The notes under the pieces were generated by a model, which saw nothing but the letters and a program-made list of their open reading frames with translations, did not search any database and had not been told where the DNA came from. A program made the translations under genes and the position numbers. A stretch of 64,000 bases of DNA from Xestospongia bergquistia. Lineage: Eukaryota; Porifera; Demospongiae; Haplosclerida; Petrosiidae. Shown here in pieces: positions 12,106 to 24,103 of this stretch (position 1 is its first letter; the number at the start of each line of letters is the position of its first letter). The stretch covers positions 21,728,249 through 21,792,248 of the forward strand of contig OZ014411.1 of NCBI GenBank assembly GCA_963965975.1, in the 5' to 3' direction.

Positions 12106-15100
12106 TACACTTGGCCTCGACATTGGATATGCCTGTAAATATTAAACGACTCTCAAAAATATCAGGAAAAATACGAGATATTCACTGTGCTATTTTATTA
12201 GACAGTGGTTCTTCTGTATCGTTAATTAGTCAACACTTGCTTGAACAAGCCGGCTTGAGTTATAACTCAATAGCATCCTCTATAAATGTTATCACAGCTT
12301 CCTGCAATGAGATGGAATTATGCAACACTACCATTGTACCTCTTCATATAGGTACATTGTCTGTGACACATGAGATGTATGTTGCCCCTCAACTGGTTGC
12401 ACCTGTCATTTTGGGTACTGATTTTTTGGCCAAATTCAATGTCTGTTTAGACTACAAGACAAAATCTGTTACTGTCAATGGTACAACTGTAGTTCCAAAT
12501 GTGGACTACGGGGAGAACACAACATGGTCAAAGAAAAAGCTATGGGAAAACGCCTACCACACAGCTGCTATTTTATCAGGAGACGAAGATGATACTGAAA
12601 ATTGCGCCATACCACGTTTCACTCATCCAGGTAAATCTACACTACCTGCCTCTTCTGATGCATACATGGATATAATTAAGGAATATAAATCCCTGTTTTG
12701 CTCTGTTCCAGGAAAAACCGACGCAATATACCATCATATTCCGACGGGGAACTCTAAACCAATACGTGTCCCTCCAAGACGAATACCAGTGCACTATAAG
12801 GAAGAGGTTCAACAACAAATTGCTGAAATGTTGCAACAAGGCATTATACAAGAAAGTAGTAGCCCTTGGCTGGCACCCTGTGTATTCGTGCCGAAGCGAA
12901 ATGGTGAAATAAGAATTTGTATTGACTATCGCGAACTCAACAAACGAACTGAAAAAAATAGCTATCCCTTACCTTTACCCGATGAAGTACAAGATCATTT
13001 AGGGAATGCACAAGTATTTACTAAGTTGGACTGCCGGAAAGGGTTTTGGCAAGTCCCTATCACACCTGAAGACCAAGCAAAAACAGCCTTTTCACCAGGC
13101 CCAGGTATGGGGTTATTTGAATTTCTTCGATTACCTTTTGGTCTTACAGGGTCACCTGGAACATTTCAGCGGTTAATGGACCGTGTACTTCGGGGGTTAC
13201 CCTTCGCAATGGTTTATGTAGATGATATTTTGGTATATTCTAGTGATGAAAGAAGCCACAAACAACACCTCAGACAAGTTTTTCAGAGATTAGTAGATTA
13301 TGGTCTTACCTTGCATGGAGAAAAATGTGCTATTGGGGTGCAAGAAGTTTCCTACCTTGGTCACACCTTTACAAAACACGGTATGATACCAGATCCCAGT
13401 AAAGTGAAAGCTATTCAGAATTGGCCAACCCCCTCTTCGGTTACAGAGGTGCAGAGGTTTCTTGGGTTGGCTTCATATTACCGAAGATATATAAAAAATT
13501 TTGCCAACATTGCCTCTCCCCTCTATCATCTTACTAATAAAGGTGTAACATTCCAATGGACAAATCCTTGTCAAGAAGCCTTCACCACACTTAAAATCTG
13601 CTTAATTTCTCAACCTATTTTAAAATGTCCTGACTTCTCCTTACCATTTACCCTATACACCGATGCTAGTGACTCAGGGTTGGGAGCTGTATTACAACAA
13701 GGACCAAACGTTATCGCTTATAGTAGTCGGTCGCTGAAGCCAGCCGAAAAAAATTACAGCGTCATCGAAAAAGAGTGTTTAGCTCTGGTTTATGCTATTA
13801 AGTACTTTAAACACTACCTCTTGGGGCATTGTTTCACTGTGTATACAGATCACAACCCACTACAGTGGTTGTCTGCACAGAAGATGGAAGGAAAGTTAAG
13901 CCGTTGGGCTTTGCAACTTCAAGAGTTTGAATTTAAAATTCTTTATAGAAGAGGTACCCACAATGCGAATGCTGATGCTTTGTCACGGCAACCATGTACA
14001 GCTGCTACAAAAGTCATTTGTGGACCTAGTGAAAGTGAACTGATTAAGGAACAGACTAATGATCCAATTCTAGCAAAAATCATTTCATACCTCAAGACAA
14101 ACGGTAACAAAAAACCCCAAGGTACAGAATGGAAACACCCACGATACAGAAGGTGGCTTCAACTATGGCCCCAACTCAAGTTACAGAATGGTGTTCTTTA
14201 TCGCTGTATTATTAAACCTGTTAGTAAAGAGCAGCGTCTAGTGCCAATAGCACCATTAAGTCTCAAAGCAACTTATCTACAACAATTTCATGATGCTCCT
14301 TTAGGTGCTCATCAAGGGTATATGAAAACATTACTGCGATTACAAGAAAATGTGTACTGGGTTGGAATGGCAACAGATACTCAAAATTACTGCGACTCTT
14401 GTGATGCTTGCAATCAAGCAAAACCAGCACTACCCCAGCCGGTCCCATTGGTAAATATGCCTATGGGTAAACCTTGGGAGATGTTAGGAGTGGATATTCT
14501 AAAAGTACCTATGTCATGTCAGGGCAATTCTTATATCTTAGTTATACAAGACTACTTCACTAAATGGCCTGTGGCCATTCCCCTGAAGGATCAAACAGCA
14601 GAAGGTACAGTTAAAGCTCTCATTGAAACCTTTAGTATTTATGGCATACCTACTTATATTCACTCTGACCAGGGAGCTAATTTTGAGAGCACACTTTTAA
14701 AAGAGACATGCCGGGCTTTTGGAATTCATAAATCACGAACCACGCCCTATCATCCCCAAGGTGATGGTTTAGTGGAGCGCACCAATCGCTCCTTATTGCA
14801 GATGTTAAGGACATATTGTGTTAAATCCAGTGATTGGGAGAAATGGCTGCCTCTTCTCCTATATGCCTACCGATCCTCAACGCACACATCTACTAAATGC
14901 TCACCTTATCTTTTAATGTTTGGTAGAGAACCCACACTTCCATCTGATTTACCTGGACTATCCACAGACACATATGTTTATTCTAAACAACTCCAACGTC
15001 AGTTAAGTCAGATGTATGAATTAGTTGAACTGCACCTTATAGATGCAGCATCCACTCAGAAGAAGACATATGACACTCGGGCTCATACTAGGTCACCATT

Positions 15101-15479
15101 TCAAGTGGGTAATCATGTTTGGTTATCCAAACCAACAGCTGGAAAGCTCTGTTCAAGATGGGAGAGTGGATGGACTGTTTTGGAACACAATTCAGGTCAA
15201 CCAACTGTCATAATTGCACACTCAGATGGACGAAAGAAGACAGTTCATATAAATCGTTTACGTCTCCATACTCTTAGACCAGTTCCTAAAGGAATGCCAC
15301 GGCATTCTCCAACATATTGGCAGCCACCTTCTTTTGAACATTCTGTTTGTGAGTCTGAAGATGAATTATCTAACAATTACCCATTAGAAGAACCTTCCAC
15401 TTCTCGACCTACCCGCACACGCAGAGTTCCGGATAGATATGCCCCCTATGTCACATTGTCGCTCGAGACGAGCTCTTGA
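12048..15479 (+). CDS. pol: Pol polyprotein (protease, RT, RNase H, integrase), made by -1 frameshifting
   Basis: The frame lies -1 to gag and overlaps its end. It has no early ATG (the open frame near 12048 starts at GTG), so translation is expected as a Gag-Pol fusion. Counting from 12048, the protease LDSGSS is near residue 51, the RT catalytic YVDD near 390, and the RNase H TDASDSG near 537. The integrase HHCC zinc module spans about 754-785, and the integrase acidic triad is near 814 (VDIL), 871 (SDQG) and 908 (VERTNRS). A GPY/F-like C-terminal segment follows (about 1020-1080), with no chromodomain seen. All catalytic residues are present and no stop interrupts the frame, so the copy looks functional. 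The stop is followed at once by the polypurine tract. Confidence 0.93.
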   Translation: MLGKRHPVVSTGQGRRPEVIHLASTLDMPVNIKRLSKISGKIRDIHCAILLDSGSSVSLISQHLLEQAGLSYNSIASSINVITASCNEMELCNTTIVPLHIGTLSVTHEMYVAPQLVAPVILGTDFLAKFNVCLDYKTKSVTVNGTTVVPNVDYGENTTWSKKKLWENAYHTAAILSGDEDDTENCAIPRFTHPGKSTLPASSDAYMDIIKEYKSLFCSVPGKTDAIYHHIPTGNSKPIRVPPRRIPVHYKEEVQQQIAEMLQQGIIQESSSPWLAPCVFVPKRNGEIRICIDYRELNKRTEKNSYPLPLPDEVQDHLGNAQVFTKLDCRKGFWQVPITPEDQAKTAFSPGPGMGLFEFLRLPFGLTGSPGTFQRLMDRVLRGLPFAMVYVDDILVYSSDERSHKQHLRQVFQRLVDYGLTLHGEKCAIGVQEVSYLGHTFTKHGMIPDPSKVKAIQNWPTPSSVTEVQRFLGLASYYRRYIKNFANIASPLYHLTNKGVTFQWTNPCQEAFTTLKICLISQPILKCPDFSLPFTLYTDASDSGLGAVLQQGPNVIAYSSRSLKPAEKNYSVIEKECLALVYAIKYFKHYLLGHCFTVYTDHNPLQWLSAQKMEGKLSRWALQLQEFEFKILYRRGTHNANADALSRQPCTAATKVICGPSESELIKEQTNDPILAKIISYLKTNGNKKPQGTEWKHPRYRRWLQLWPQLKLQNGVLYRCIIKPVSKEQRLVPIAPLSLKATYLQQFHDAPLGAHQGYMKTLLRLQENVYWVGMATDTQNYCDSCDACNQAKPALPQPVPLVNMPMGKPWEMLGVDILKVPMSCQGNSYILVIQDYFTKWPVAIPLKDQTAEGTVKALIETFSIYGIPTYIHSDQGANFESTLLKETCRAFGIHKSRTTPYHPQGDGLVERTNRSLLQMLRTYCVKSSDWEKWLPLLLYAYRSSTHTSTKCSPYLLMFGREPTLPSDLPGLSTDTYVYSKQLQRQLSQMYELVELHLIDAASTQKKTYDTRAHTRSPFQVGNHVWLSKPTAGKLCSRWESGWTVLEHNSGQPTVIIAHSDGRKKTVHINRLRLHTLRPVPKGMPRHSPTYWQPPSFEHSVCESEDELSNNYPLEEPSTSRPTRTRRVPDRYAPYVTLSLETSS
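12054..12099 (+). promoter_or_regulatory. -1 programmed ribosomal frameshift signal (slippery heptamer plus stem-loop)
   Basis: GGGAAAC at 12054-12060 is phased G GGA AAC in the gag frame, the canonical X XXY YYZ arrangement. After a 5-base spacer, 12066-12077 can pair with 12088-12099 in a 12-bp stem, with G-U pairs only at 12073-12092 and 12077-12088. The loop is 10 bases. Slipping back one base joins gag exactly to the pol frame. Confidence 0.88.
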
Positions 15480-15490
15480 AGAGAGGGAGG
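15478..15490 (+). other. Polypurine tract
   Basis: GAAGAGAGGGAGG lies three bases before the 3' LTR and overlaps the pol stop. This is the expected site of plus-strand DNA priming. Confidence 0.85.
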
Positions 15491-15493
15491 TTA

Positions 15494-15615
15494 TGTAGGA
15501 TTGTAATTAACATTAATTAACATCAATTAACATTAATAGTTAATAAACTAGAGCACATGTTGTTTAGAACTGATTGTTTTTGTAAACTGTTTTTGTTGAG
15601 GAATATTATATTACA
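15494..15615 (+). repeat. 3' LTR (122 bp)
   Basis: It is identical by eye to 11108-11229 and is followed by the CATA target duplication. Confidence 0.95.
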
Positions 15616-16560
15616 CATATACATGTACGTTGTTATTCAAATATAGGCATTTCAAACATGAAGCATGTATACATGCATATGGTAAGTTTGAGCCAACTAT
15701 ATATAATTGTTAAACATGGATACACTTACATGCAAACAATTTACACATTAGCTTACAATGCTATATCACTATACAGAATAAATGACTATCCACCTTAGGG
15801 TACTTCTCATACTACAGATACATTTATATTAGAAACTTTAATACTTCCTTAGCTTTTTCTTTGTTATTTAGCTTCATATCTAAGAATTGGAGTTTATCCA
15901 TGAAATAATCATTAAAGCCTTGATTATATACATCCTTTTTGTTTGACACTATAGCAATGAAGATACTGTGACCAATGATGACCCAAGAGCACATAATGAA
16001 TTAGATAAGTAACAATTGCTAGGATTAATCTTGAAACAATCTGTGTTATCTATTTCCAGTTCTGTATTTCTACATATAATAAATAACTTCAACTAAATTT
16101 ATGAAGAATGTGGTTCTTATGATGATTCTAAGATTCATTAATAATTGTTTCTACTTCATATGCTCAAAGTGCTTACCTGTACTATTTCCATAACAGACAG
16201 CAACATCATTACTATGCAGTACAGTGCCATGAAAATACTTGATGCTTTTATATTGTACCAAACCACACTGTTAAATTAGTTTTTATCTAATTCATTGTTA
16301 CTTAGGTTTCATACATACTTACAAAATTCATTGAAAGTGATGAGAACATACTCTGTTTGATTACTATATTATAGAATTATAAAATTGGCAGTATATATAC
16401 TTTACCAGGAATACTTATGTGTTATTAAGACAGTCCTATTACAAATTGTAAAGTGAATACTTTCAGACATATGTCCAACATCTACGAAAACTCTGTGTCT
16501 AACCAACGAGTTAAATGCAATATTATAGGTATTAGTGAAATTGCAATTTGGATTCTTAAT
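15616..16560. repeat. Duplicated non-coding block, related to 30820-31700
   Basis: It shares ordered blocks with 30820-31700, such as TTACAATGCTATAT.ACTATAC, GGGTACTTCT, TAGAAACTTTA and the TGCTACTACATGTGCTCAAAGTG-like stretch. It also shares a shorter stretch with 32130-32270. It is the continuation of copy B beyond the retrotransposon. No coding potential is seen. Confidence 0.7.
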
Positions 16561-17860
16561 AGAAAGAGAATTTCTATAATAGTTTATTGCTAGTGAATTA
16601 CTACCTCTATATCAATAGCTCGTATAGTTTGTTGAGATGAAAGTGACTATACTAAAGATTTACCTTCTGGAGTGAAGACAGACAGTGTGAATTGTATGTA
16701 GAACAATTCACATGAAGGTAACCAAAATGATTAGGGGAGAAGTAGGTGGCAAGAAGATCTAGGGAAAGAGATCATGTAATAGTTATGATAATGACATCAC
16801 TGAATGCTTATATATATGTTTTGTGTTATGTATAAAATTGATATAATTGTATATACAAGACTAAAAATATAGAACTCCCTATATGTCATGCAGTAAAATT
16901 ATATGCAATAAAGGATCTAGGGTTTTAGTAAAGGGTCTAGAGAACAGAAAAAATTCCTATATATACTACCTGCTAACTCATTTTAGAATAGCAACAAAGT
17001 ATGTAAGACAACATACATACATATTATACAGTAATAGCAATGAATATCGTTAATGTGTTATTTTGATTGTCTTGTATATTTTGTTTACTTAACCCACAAG
17101 TAGTTGAATACCTAGTATGTTATATAACTTGAGAGCTTCTACATGTTCATTGTAGAGCTTCTTTTGTTTTCTATTTTTCTAGAATAAAATTTTTGAGAGG
17201 GGACATGTTCCTGTTCCCTAACACTTTTTTAAATAAGTGTTTATGTAAGATTAAGTATTAAAATAGCGGTAATTGACAAAATATTTTAGTGTATTAGTTC
17301 ATGTATACACATCAATGTATGGAATTTATTAGGTCATACAAATAATTCCATGGAGCAATCATATAGAAACAAAGATGACAAATATTTTCAAAACATTCCA
17401 AGCAGAGAAGATAGCTAGCTACCATAGAAAGTATTGTAATAATAATTGGTTATTTACTTCAATTCATTAACATTGTCTCAAATTAATTTTGAACACCAAA
17501 AGCAAATGAGGTACATAAGATAGAAGATCTGAATAATGTATTTGGGACAATGACTATATATTATAGTCAATTATCATTTCAAAAGTTAAGAATTTGATTA
17601 AGTCACTTTTTCTGAAGTTAGAGCGATACATCCTTGTTAAGTGACATTAGTACTACTGTTATTACCTGTTGCATATTTTCTTTATATTATAAAAGTGTCT
17701 CTTGTTCAAATAGTACATGTACATGTTAATTAATATATCATTTTTTTACAAGCTCTAACAGCATAAACAATTAATCTGCTTAACAAGGACGTTTTAGCTA
17801 ACTTCATAAAAAATTAAAATGTATCATGTTACCAATCATTTTGAACCAGTTATAAAATTT
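16561..17860. other. AT-rich intergenic DNA, nothing recognised
   Basis: No convincing exon, RNA gene or repeat boundary is visible. Confidence 0.5.
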
Positions 17861-17864
17861 AAAA

Positions 17865-18260
17865 AATCATTGAATGGATAATCCATGTGTCCTTATATCA
17901 TCATTATGATTTTCTTTGTTGTTTATATACAATGAAGCCCATTCTTAACATGAAAAGTCTCAGAGACACCAAAGACCAAGATCAGAAATATGAATATGAT
18001 TAAAAGTGGCCTGACTTATGTACATGAAATATCATGTACATCCATATTTAACACATTGGCTGATGAGAAATTTTTACAACTAAGATAGTTGATATCAACA
18101 GGTGGATATGTGTAGCCCAAATATAAATTCGAACAAATACACTTTCAAATACTTTATAGCCAGATGAAGCAAATCACCAGTAGCCACTTTAGCATAAGAC
18201 TTTGAAACACCAACCTCATCGACCCAAAGGTATGCTAGACAGTATTGATAATTCTGTTCA
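17865..18260 (-). pseudogene. Decayed fragment of the lipid-transfer-protein gene (copy at 44.5-47.8 kb)
   Basis: The minus strand aligns with the part of the gene around 46915-47300, covering the ADE.GVSKL, FG.AV and SRSW.L regions, with stops and frame breaks throughout. It is closer to the other decayed copy at 36.6-37.05 kb than to the functional gene: both share AAGTGGCCTGACTTATGTACA, absent from the 47 kb gene. It is non-functional. Confidence 0.75.
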
Positions 18261-18269
18261 TCTGATCAA

Positions 18270-19080
18270 TGTTTACATATGCACTAATAATATATTATAG
18301 CATCAATGCTAACATCTAGTTAGGACATACTTTTATTTATCTAATTATCTGTTCTTACATCCACTAAGTACAATATTATGTATAAGATATATATTTAGTT
18401 TTCTTATAGGATTATTCCTAAAATTGAGCAGTTGTTATAATTACAGTCTACATACTGTAACCACTGAAATAATATTTTCAAGAGATCATCCCAGTATTAT
18501 AAGATCTTGAGACATTATACTAATGGAATCATGATGATCATCATCTTCCACTGAAAGGTGAGTTCTCCTCTAGTATTTCTTCTGTTTGAAATTCATTACG
18601 TTTTTCTCTTTCCTGTAGTTTTACCTGTATATCTTTCTTCGCTAAATCAAACTCCTCCCATGTTGGAAAAGAAAGAATGAATCAAAAATACCAAGTAAGA
18701 AAAGACTACAAGTCCTTCACAAGTTTATTTTTACATAAAATATGCTTGCTTATTGTGAGGGTCTTTGTAATAATGATGGTTTGTCGTCTCAGTAGTATAT
18801 ATAGCAACACAATATCATAGAGATAACTAGCTATAGAAGAACATTATAAGTAATTATCAAGCAATTATGTTAAATGTTATAGTAAATTAAGGCACAGTGT
18901 GACTTCCCTTAAATTCAGCTGCTTGTCCTGTTTACTATATGGTGATACATCAAATACTTCTGCCTTATTAATATAAGTAGTATGTACATGTTCTAGCAAA
19001 AGATATTATAGGTAACGCTAACTATATTATATTACTGCAAATTACATATTTAAAAGGACAAAGAGAGACACCTCAGTTAA
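18270..19080. other. Intergenic; contains an eroded EMI-cluster promoter copy
   Basis: Bases about 18760-19060 match 22430-22680 (GTACATGTTCTAG.AAAAGATATTATAG and the GCAC.GTGT.A.TTCCCTTAAAT block), the same flank found upstream of the small EMI genes. A remnant of their first exon may remain near 18700. A short exon-like stretch on the minus strand (18545-18670) is treated as a finding. Confidence 0.5.
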
Positions 19081-19239
19081 CAAAGTACAATTTATTAAAT
19101 TAAAAACTTATTAACTTAAAGACACTAGTTTCTATATCAAACCAAATGTAATAATTACAACATGCAACTATTGTTTATTTAAATATGACAGTTTAGGTTG
19201 CTTCATGTAGGATTCAGCAGACAGAAAAGCAGAAGGTAT

Positions 19240-19764
19240 TGTTTTAAGGATGATTTGATCCCTTAATAAAGGAATAGAATTGTAATATTTTATAGGTGTT
19301 ATGTATTCTTATTAGTGCATATGTAAACATTGATCAATATATGATATAATATATATGATATAATTATGTACATACCCAAACAAGAGCCAGATCCAGGACA
19401 ACATACAGCATGTGTACAATACAGAGTGCCATATTGAATGCAGACATACCTATACATTCTTTTCTGTCTATAATATAATATAAAATACAATCACAATTTT
19501 CAAATACTTCCTTACTTGTAGCATATTGCTATATTCAACAATCCAGATACATATTTATAGGCTTTAATAGTGTAATATGAAGTTTCCTAGGCATCCAGTT
19601 ATATGCTTTACAGCTGTAACATCTAAATGCTAAAAATAGTATAATTAAGTATTATGTTGAAGTGTTATACACTTATGAGTTTCTACACTGAAAAAAGAAG
19701 AGAGATACTATGACAACAAAAATCAGCACACTGCAAGTTCTTGACCAGTTCATTTCTTGAGTTT
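19240..19764 (-). pseudogene. Broken small secreted EMI-domain gene, copy 1
   Basis: The minus strand carries the same exon set as the intact copy at 21.1-21.6 kb: a signal-peptide exon beginning MNWSRTCSV (about 19764-19680), a middle EMI exon (19625-19510) and the CCPGSGSC exon (19470-19378). The first exon has an in-frame stop after QCRNS. The middle exon is shifted by one base so that the conserved cysteines are lost and a stop appears. The final exon is also altered. The copy is non-functional as read. Confidence 0.75.
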
Positions 19765-21120
19765 ATCAAAGTGTGCTGCTTATGATATTTTCTTATTAAT
19801 GATAATGTTAACAGTGTATAATTAGAGACTGAATAGTTACTTAGCAGCATAAACAAGATTGATACAACTAGAACAACTTTGTCATTAATCTTAAATGAAT
19901 TATTGTAAATACCATATTTGGAAATTTTGAAGTTAATTAAAGCATTGTGCAAATTTCCTTAACTTTGTAGTCAACAACACATATGATCATGTGGTTGTTC
20001 TGTTTACAACTATATTTATACATCAAAAAATTACTCTGGCTAGTTTATATTGTACATGTACTACAGATTTGATTGTAATATAGTGCAAGAGAATGCAACA
20101 TTATATCAGTGATTTTATTTAAGTAATTTAGAAAGTTGGTGCATGTCCTTACCTGTTTGTGTCACTTGAGCTATTGTGTAGAGATGATACAATTACCATC
20201 GTTATTATCTTGCTTGCATTGTTTGTATTAGACTGATATTATCATTCCTATATTTACTTCATTTTTTTATAACGTTTTTATTTACTTGTTTGCTTGATTT
20301 TTTGACAGTCAACAGTTAAATAAAATGTGTTAGTAGCATGCTGGAAAGCGACGAGGTTCCATTTTTAATCAGCTCACAAAAACGTTCCTACGTATTGTAC
20401 ATGTTGAAGATATATTAAAACTAGCGATAACAGTGAAGTAGCTGGGAACTTGGAATTATTCCATCGTAAGTTCTGAACAACAACGAAATTCAATGAATTG
20501 TAGCTAGGTTTACAGTCACCACTGGCTTTTAAATCATACAATATGGATCTTCTTTTAAGCTGAAAATCAAAGGAAGAAGCAGAGTAGCTTTTGATAGTAA
20601 ACGGATATTAATCAACAAAGTTTTGCTTCAGAAGTGAGATCTACTAAAAGTCATACTTAGTAGTTGAGTTTGTTACCTCTGTAAATTTGGTTCGCCAAAC
20701 TGTTTACTGCTATTGAGTTATAATGAACTATAAGCAGAGACAGAAGAAAGATGAACAATTCAACATTTGACCAATTGTATAAGAAACTTTGTCTTAATCA
20801 ATAATTAAGTCATTATTAAGTCATTATGAAGGGATTATTTGAGTGAGACATTTGTTGTTATCAGCCAACACATTTCAATTGACAATACAGACCGCCATCC
20901 TTACATAGGTACTGCTACCACCCATCTGATTAATGCAATTATATATGGTCCAGTTAAAACAATCTAAACACATAATATTTCATGAAATTAAATTTATTGA
21001 AACACTGGCTTCTATATCAATTCAGCCTAACAATACTATTGACAATACAGAGATACCATTTATTCAGTTAGAAATGACAGTTTGATTGTTTATATAATAC
21101 AGCAGTGTAAAAGCAGAGGG
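19765..21120. other. Spacer between EMI gene copies, with duplicated promoter flank
   Basis: Bases 19930-20040 match 21800-21900 and 23540-23640, including CATATGATCATGTGGTTG, in the same position relative to each gene copy. This is probably the conserved upstream region. Bases 20330-20700 are less AT-rich and unrecognised. Bases 20990-21030 match the 3' flanks of copies 1 and 3. Confidence 0.55.
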
Positions 21121-21127
21121 CATTATT

Positions 21128-21639
21128 TCAAGGTTGATTTGGTCCTCTAAATTAATGGAATAGAAATTTGATATTTTATAGCTGTTATGTATTAATGAAA
21201 TTATATTTTTAGATCTATAATATTATTATGATGTTATTATATATGAACATACCCAATACAAGGGCCACTACCGGGACAACATGAAGCACGTGTGCGATAA
21301 AGAGTGCCATATTGAATGCAGACATAACTATACAATTTTTTCTGTCTAAAATATATATAGTAATAATGCGTGTACAATTTCAAATTTCTCATTACCTGTA
21401 GCATCTCTTCAAATTCCACCATCCACATTTATATGATGTAGTAGTGTAATATGGAGTTGACTGGGAATTAAGGCATCCAGTATAAGATTCTTTTCTGTAG
21501 CATCTATAAATGTTGAAAGTAAGAGCAAAATTAAGTATTTTGTTGAAGTGTCATACATTTGTGAGTTTCCATACTGGAAAAGAAAGAGAGATACTATAAC
21601 AACTAGAAAGAATACACTGCAAGTCCTTGACCAGTTCAT
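21128..21639 (-). CDS. Small secreted single-EMI-domain protein (4 exons, 100 aa)
   Basis: The minus-strand exons are 21639-21557, 21503-21396, 21345-21253 and 21146-21128. All have GT/AG borders and all three introns are phase 2, giving a 303-base coding sequence. A hydrophobic signal peptide (MNWSRTCSVFFLVVIVSLFL...) is followed by a cysteine-spaced module starting CYRKESYTGC, with KCGWWN and KRCYR in the middle and ending CIQYGTLY....CCPGSGPC. The CC-P-G ending and overall spacing are those of an EMI domain, a protein-protein interaction module of extracellular matrix proteins. Its intron positions match the EMI exons of the large gene at 57.3 kb. The protein stops seven codons after the CC-PGSGPC segment, so it is EMI-only. 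Function beyond secretion is not known. EMI assignment is by eye. Confidence 0.72.
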
Positions 21640-22880
21640 TTCTTGAGTTTATCAAAGTGAATTTGCTGATGACAGTTCTTTCATTACTGATATCATTGTC
21701 ATAGACTGAGTAGTTATATAGCAGCACAACACAATTGATATGACTAGACCAACCTTGTCATTAATCTTAAAAGTATTATTGTAAATACTGTTTGGAAATG
21801 TCAGAGTTAATTAAAGCACTGTGGAAATTCCCTTAAAACTTTGTAGTAAACACATATGATCATGTGGTTGTTCTGTTTACTACATTTATACATCAAACAG
21901 CTGCTTTGCATACATAATTGTAATTAATACCAGCTAACACAATATAGTGCCAGTTACTATCAAGACTGTTTTGGACTATATTGTATGTAACTGTAGACAT
22001 TTCACATTAATTTTTAATACATAACTAATTAATGAAAAGCACTAAGCAAACACTTGTACCATCTTGCCTGTACATGTGCTTTTTAGAATGGAGTGGCTCC
22101 TGCCACCGAAAATCTGGTGAAAGAGCAATTAATTTGCTGCTGCCGCCGATAAAAGTTAACGATTACAATGACTAACTTTGGTAGTCTGTGTTGACCATGG
22201 CTAACATTGGCAACTGTACTCATCCCTTTCTACACACTTAGCAATCATAAATAGTAGAGTAAAGGAACTCTGTCTTTACTCTCATTCTTTCAGCATTATC
22301 TATGACCATGATGACTCAGTACTTTTACTAAGCAAACTTGTTCCTTTAAATAGAGAATATTTTCAAAATAACATATGATAAGTGATAAATGGGATAATAT
22401 ATGTTCTTTTAAGACTGTTGTTGAACATCTGGAAAAATCAGTGTTACTTCCTCTTCTTCTGGTAGCCTAGTATATGTTAGGGGTAGAGACACATCATTGT
22501 CATGGATATAACTAGAGCAACCTTTTAAGTAACCATCAAAGAGCTATGTTAATTGTTAGAGTAAATTAAAGCACTGTGTAAATTCCCTTAAATCTAGTTG
22601 GTTGTCCTTATTTATATTATCAATATGTACATGTTCTAGGAAAAGATATTATAGATAATGCTGACTATATTACATTAATACAACTTACATGTTTAAAAGA
22701 GTATAGTGGAGACAATTCAATTGAATAATAATATTACATTACATTAAACTTATTAAGACACTGGTTTCTATATCAAACTAAAAGTATTAATTACAAAATA
22801 GAACTATTGTTTGCTTAGATATGACAGTTTAGTTGTTTATTGTATGATGCAGCAGACACAAAACCAGAGAGCATTGTTTT
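21640..22880. other. Spacer between EMI gene copies 2 and 3
   Basis: Bases 21780-21900 hold the conserved upstream block of copy 2. Bases 22430-22680 match 18760-19060. Bases 22740-22870 match the 3' flanks of the other copies. About 22080-22320 is unrecognised DNA of more even base composition. Confidence 0.5.
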
Positions 22881-22884
22881 AAGG

Positions 22885-23363
22885 ATGATTTGGTCCCCTA
22901 AAAAATGGAATAGAATTGTAATATTTATAGGTGTTTTGTATACATATCAGTGTATATAATCTATATACCGGTATGATATAATTATGTACATACCCAAAAC
23001 AATTGCTAGATCCTGGACAACATACAGCACGTGTACAATATAGAGTGCCATATTGAATGCAGACATGTGTATTCATTCATTTCTGTCTAAATATAATGAA
23101 AATACAATCACAATTTTCAAATACTTCCTTACTTGTAGTATATCTCTATATTCAACAATCCAGATCCACATTTATAGGCTTCTATAGTTGGAACGCAGGC
23201 ATCCAGAATAACTTTCACGGCTGTAGCATCTATAAAAATATTAAAAAAGTACAATTAAGTATTATGTTGAAGTGTTGTACACTTGTGAGTTTCCACTTTG
23301 AAAAAGAAAAAGAGATACTATAACAACAAGAATGAGTACACTGCAAGTCCTTGACCAGTTCAT
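22885..23363 (-). pseudogene. Broken small secreted EMI-domain gene, copy 3
   Basis: Exon 1 (23363-23281) is intact: MNWSRTCSVL... signal peptide, 83 bases, phase 2, as in the intact copy. The CCPGSSNC exon (about 23080-22988) and the tiny last exon (GGPNHP then stop) are also preserved. The middle exon (about 23231-23130) begins correctly with CYSRESYSGCL but has lost bases around 23185, shifting the frame and giving an early stop. It is therefore a recent pseudogene, or a gene with a sequencing indel. Confidence 0.7.
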
Positions 23364-24103
23364 TTCTTGAGTTTATCAAAGTGTACTGCTGATGATATTT
23401 TTCTTATTAATGGTATCATTGTGCAATCAGAGACTGGGTAGTTATATAGCAGCACAACATGCATGTTTGCTATGGCTACACTAACCTTGTCATTAATCTT
23501 AAAAGAATTATTGTAGATACCATATTTGGAAATGTCCGAGTTAATTAAAACACTGTGTAAAATTCCCTTAACTTTGTAGTCAACACATATGATCATGTGG
23601 TTGTTCTGTTTACTACATTTATGCATCAAACAGCTGTATTAGCTGCTTTACATATTTTATCGTCACTAATTCCAGCTAACACAATGTAGTGCCAATTACT
23701 TTCAAGACTATTTTGAACTACACTATATGCAACTGTAGCTAATTCATATTTAGTACATAACTAAGTAATGAAAAGCACTAAATTAAAGTGCAAAACCCTT
23801 GCCACAGTTTCTGCAGTAATGTTAATTTGTTTGCAATTGCCACTGTATGAGAACTGACTAAACACTTAGAATAAAATAGGAAATAGGATTGTATGAAGAC
23901 TTCTTTACTTTATTCAAATAATGCAGGTGGTAGATGGTGTTAAACTCCAGACATGGCCAGTATCAGTTTAACTATAATGTAAGTCACATTGAAGTGGTAT
24001 TTTGTAACTCTATTTCTTTGCTAGACTATAGATACTATAGATTACGTAGTCATATAGTCTATACAATCTATGGCAGAATGAGGTAAATACAATTACCATT
24101 ATT
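23364..24103. other. Upstream region of EMI copy 3 and unrecognised DNA
   Basis: Bases 23390-23640 repeat the flank found upstream of copies 1 and 2 (CATTAATCTTAAA, CATATGATCATGTGGTTG). From 23640 to 23760 it also matches 21900-22030. The rest shows no gene. Confidence 0.55.

Larger units (their letters stand above)
11108..15615 (+). mobile_element. Complete Ty3/gypsy-type LTR retrotransposon (4508 bp)
   Basis: The element has two 122-bp LTRs that read identically, TG...CA ends, a 4-bp target duplication CATA (11104-11107 and 15616-15619), a primer binding site and a polypurine tract. It also has gag with two zinc knuckles and a pol open from protease to integrase. Pol order is protease, RT, RNase H, integrase, which is Ty3/gypsy order. 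Identical LTRs and intact frames indicate a recent insertion that may still be active. The pre-insertion site can be read from the paralogous block near 30470 (TGTATACATATACAT), which lacks the element. Confidence 0.95.
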
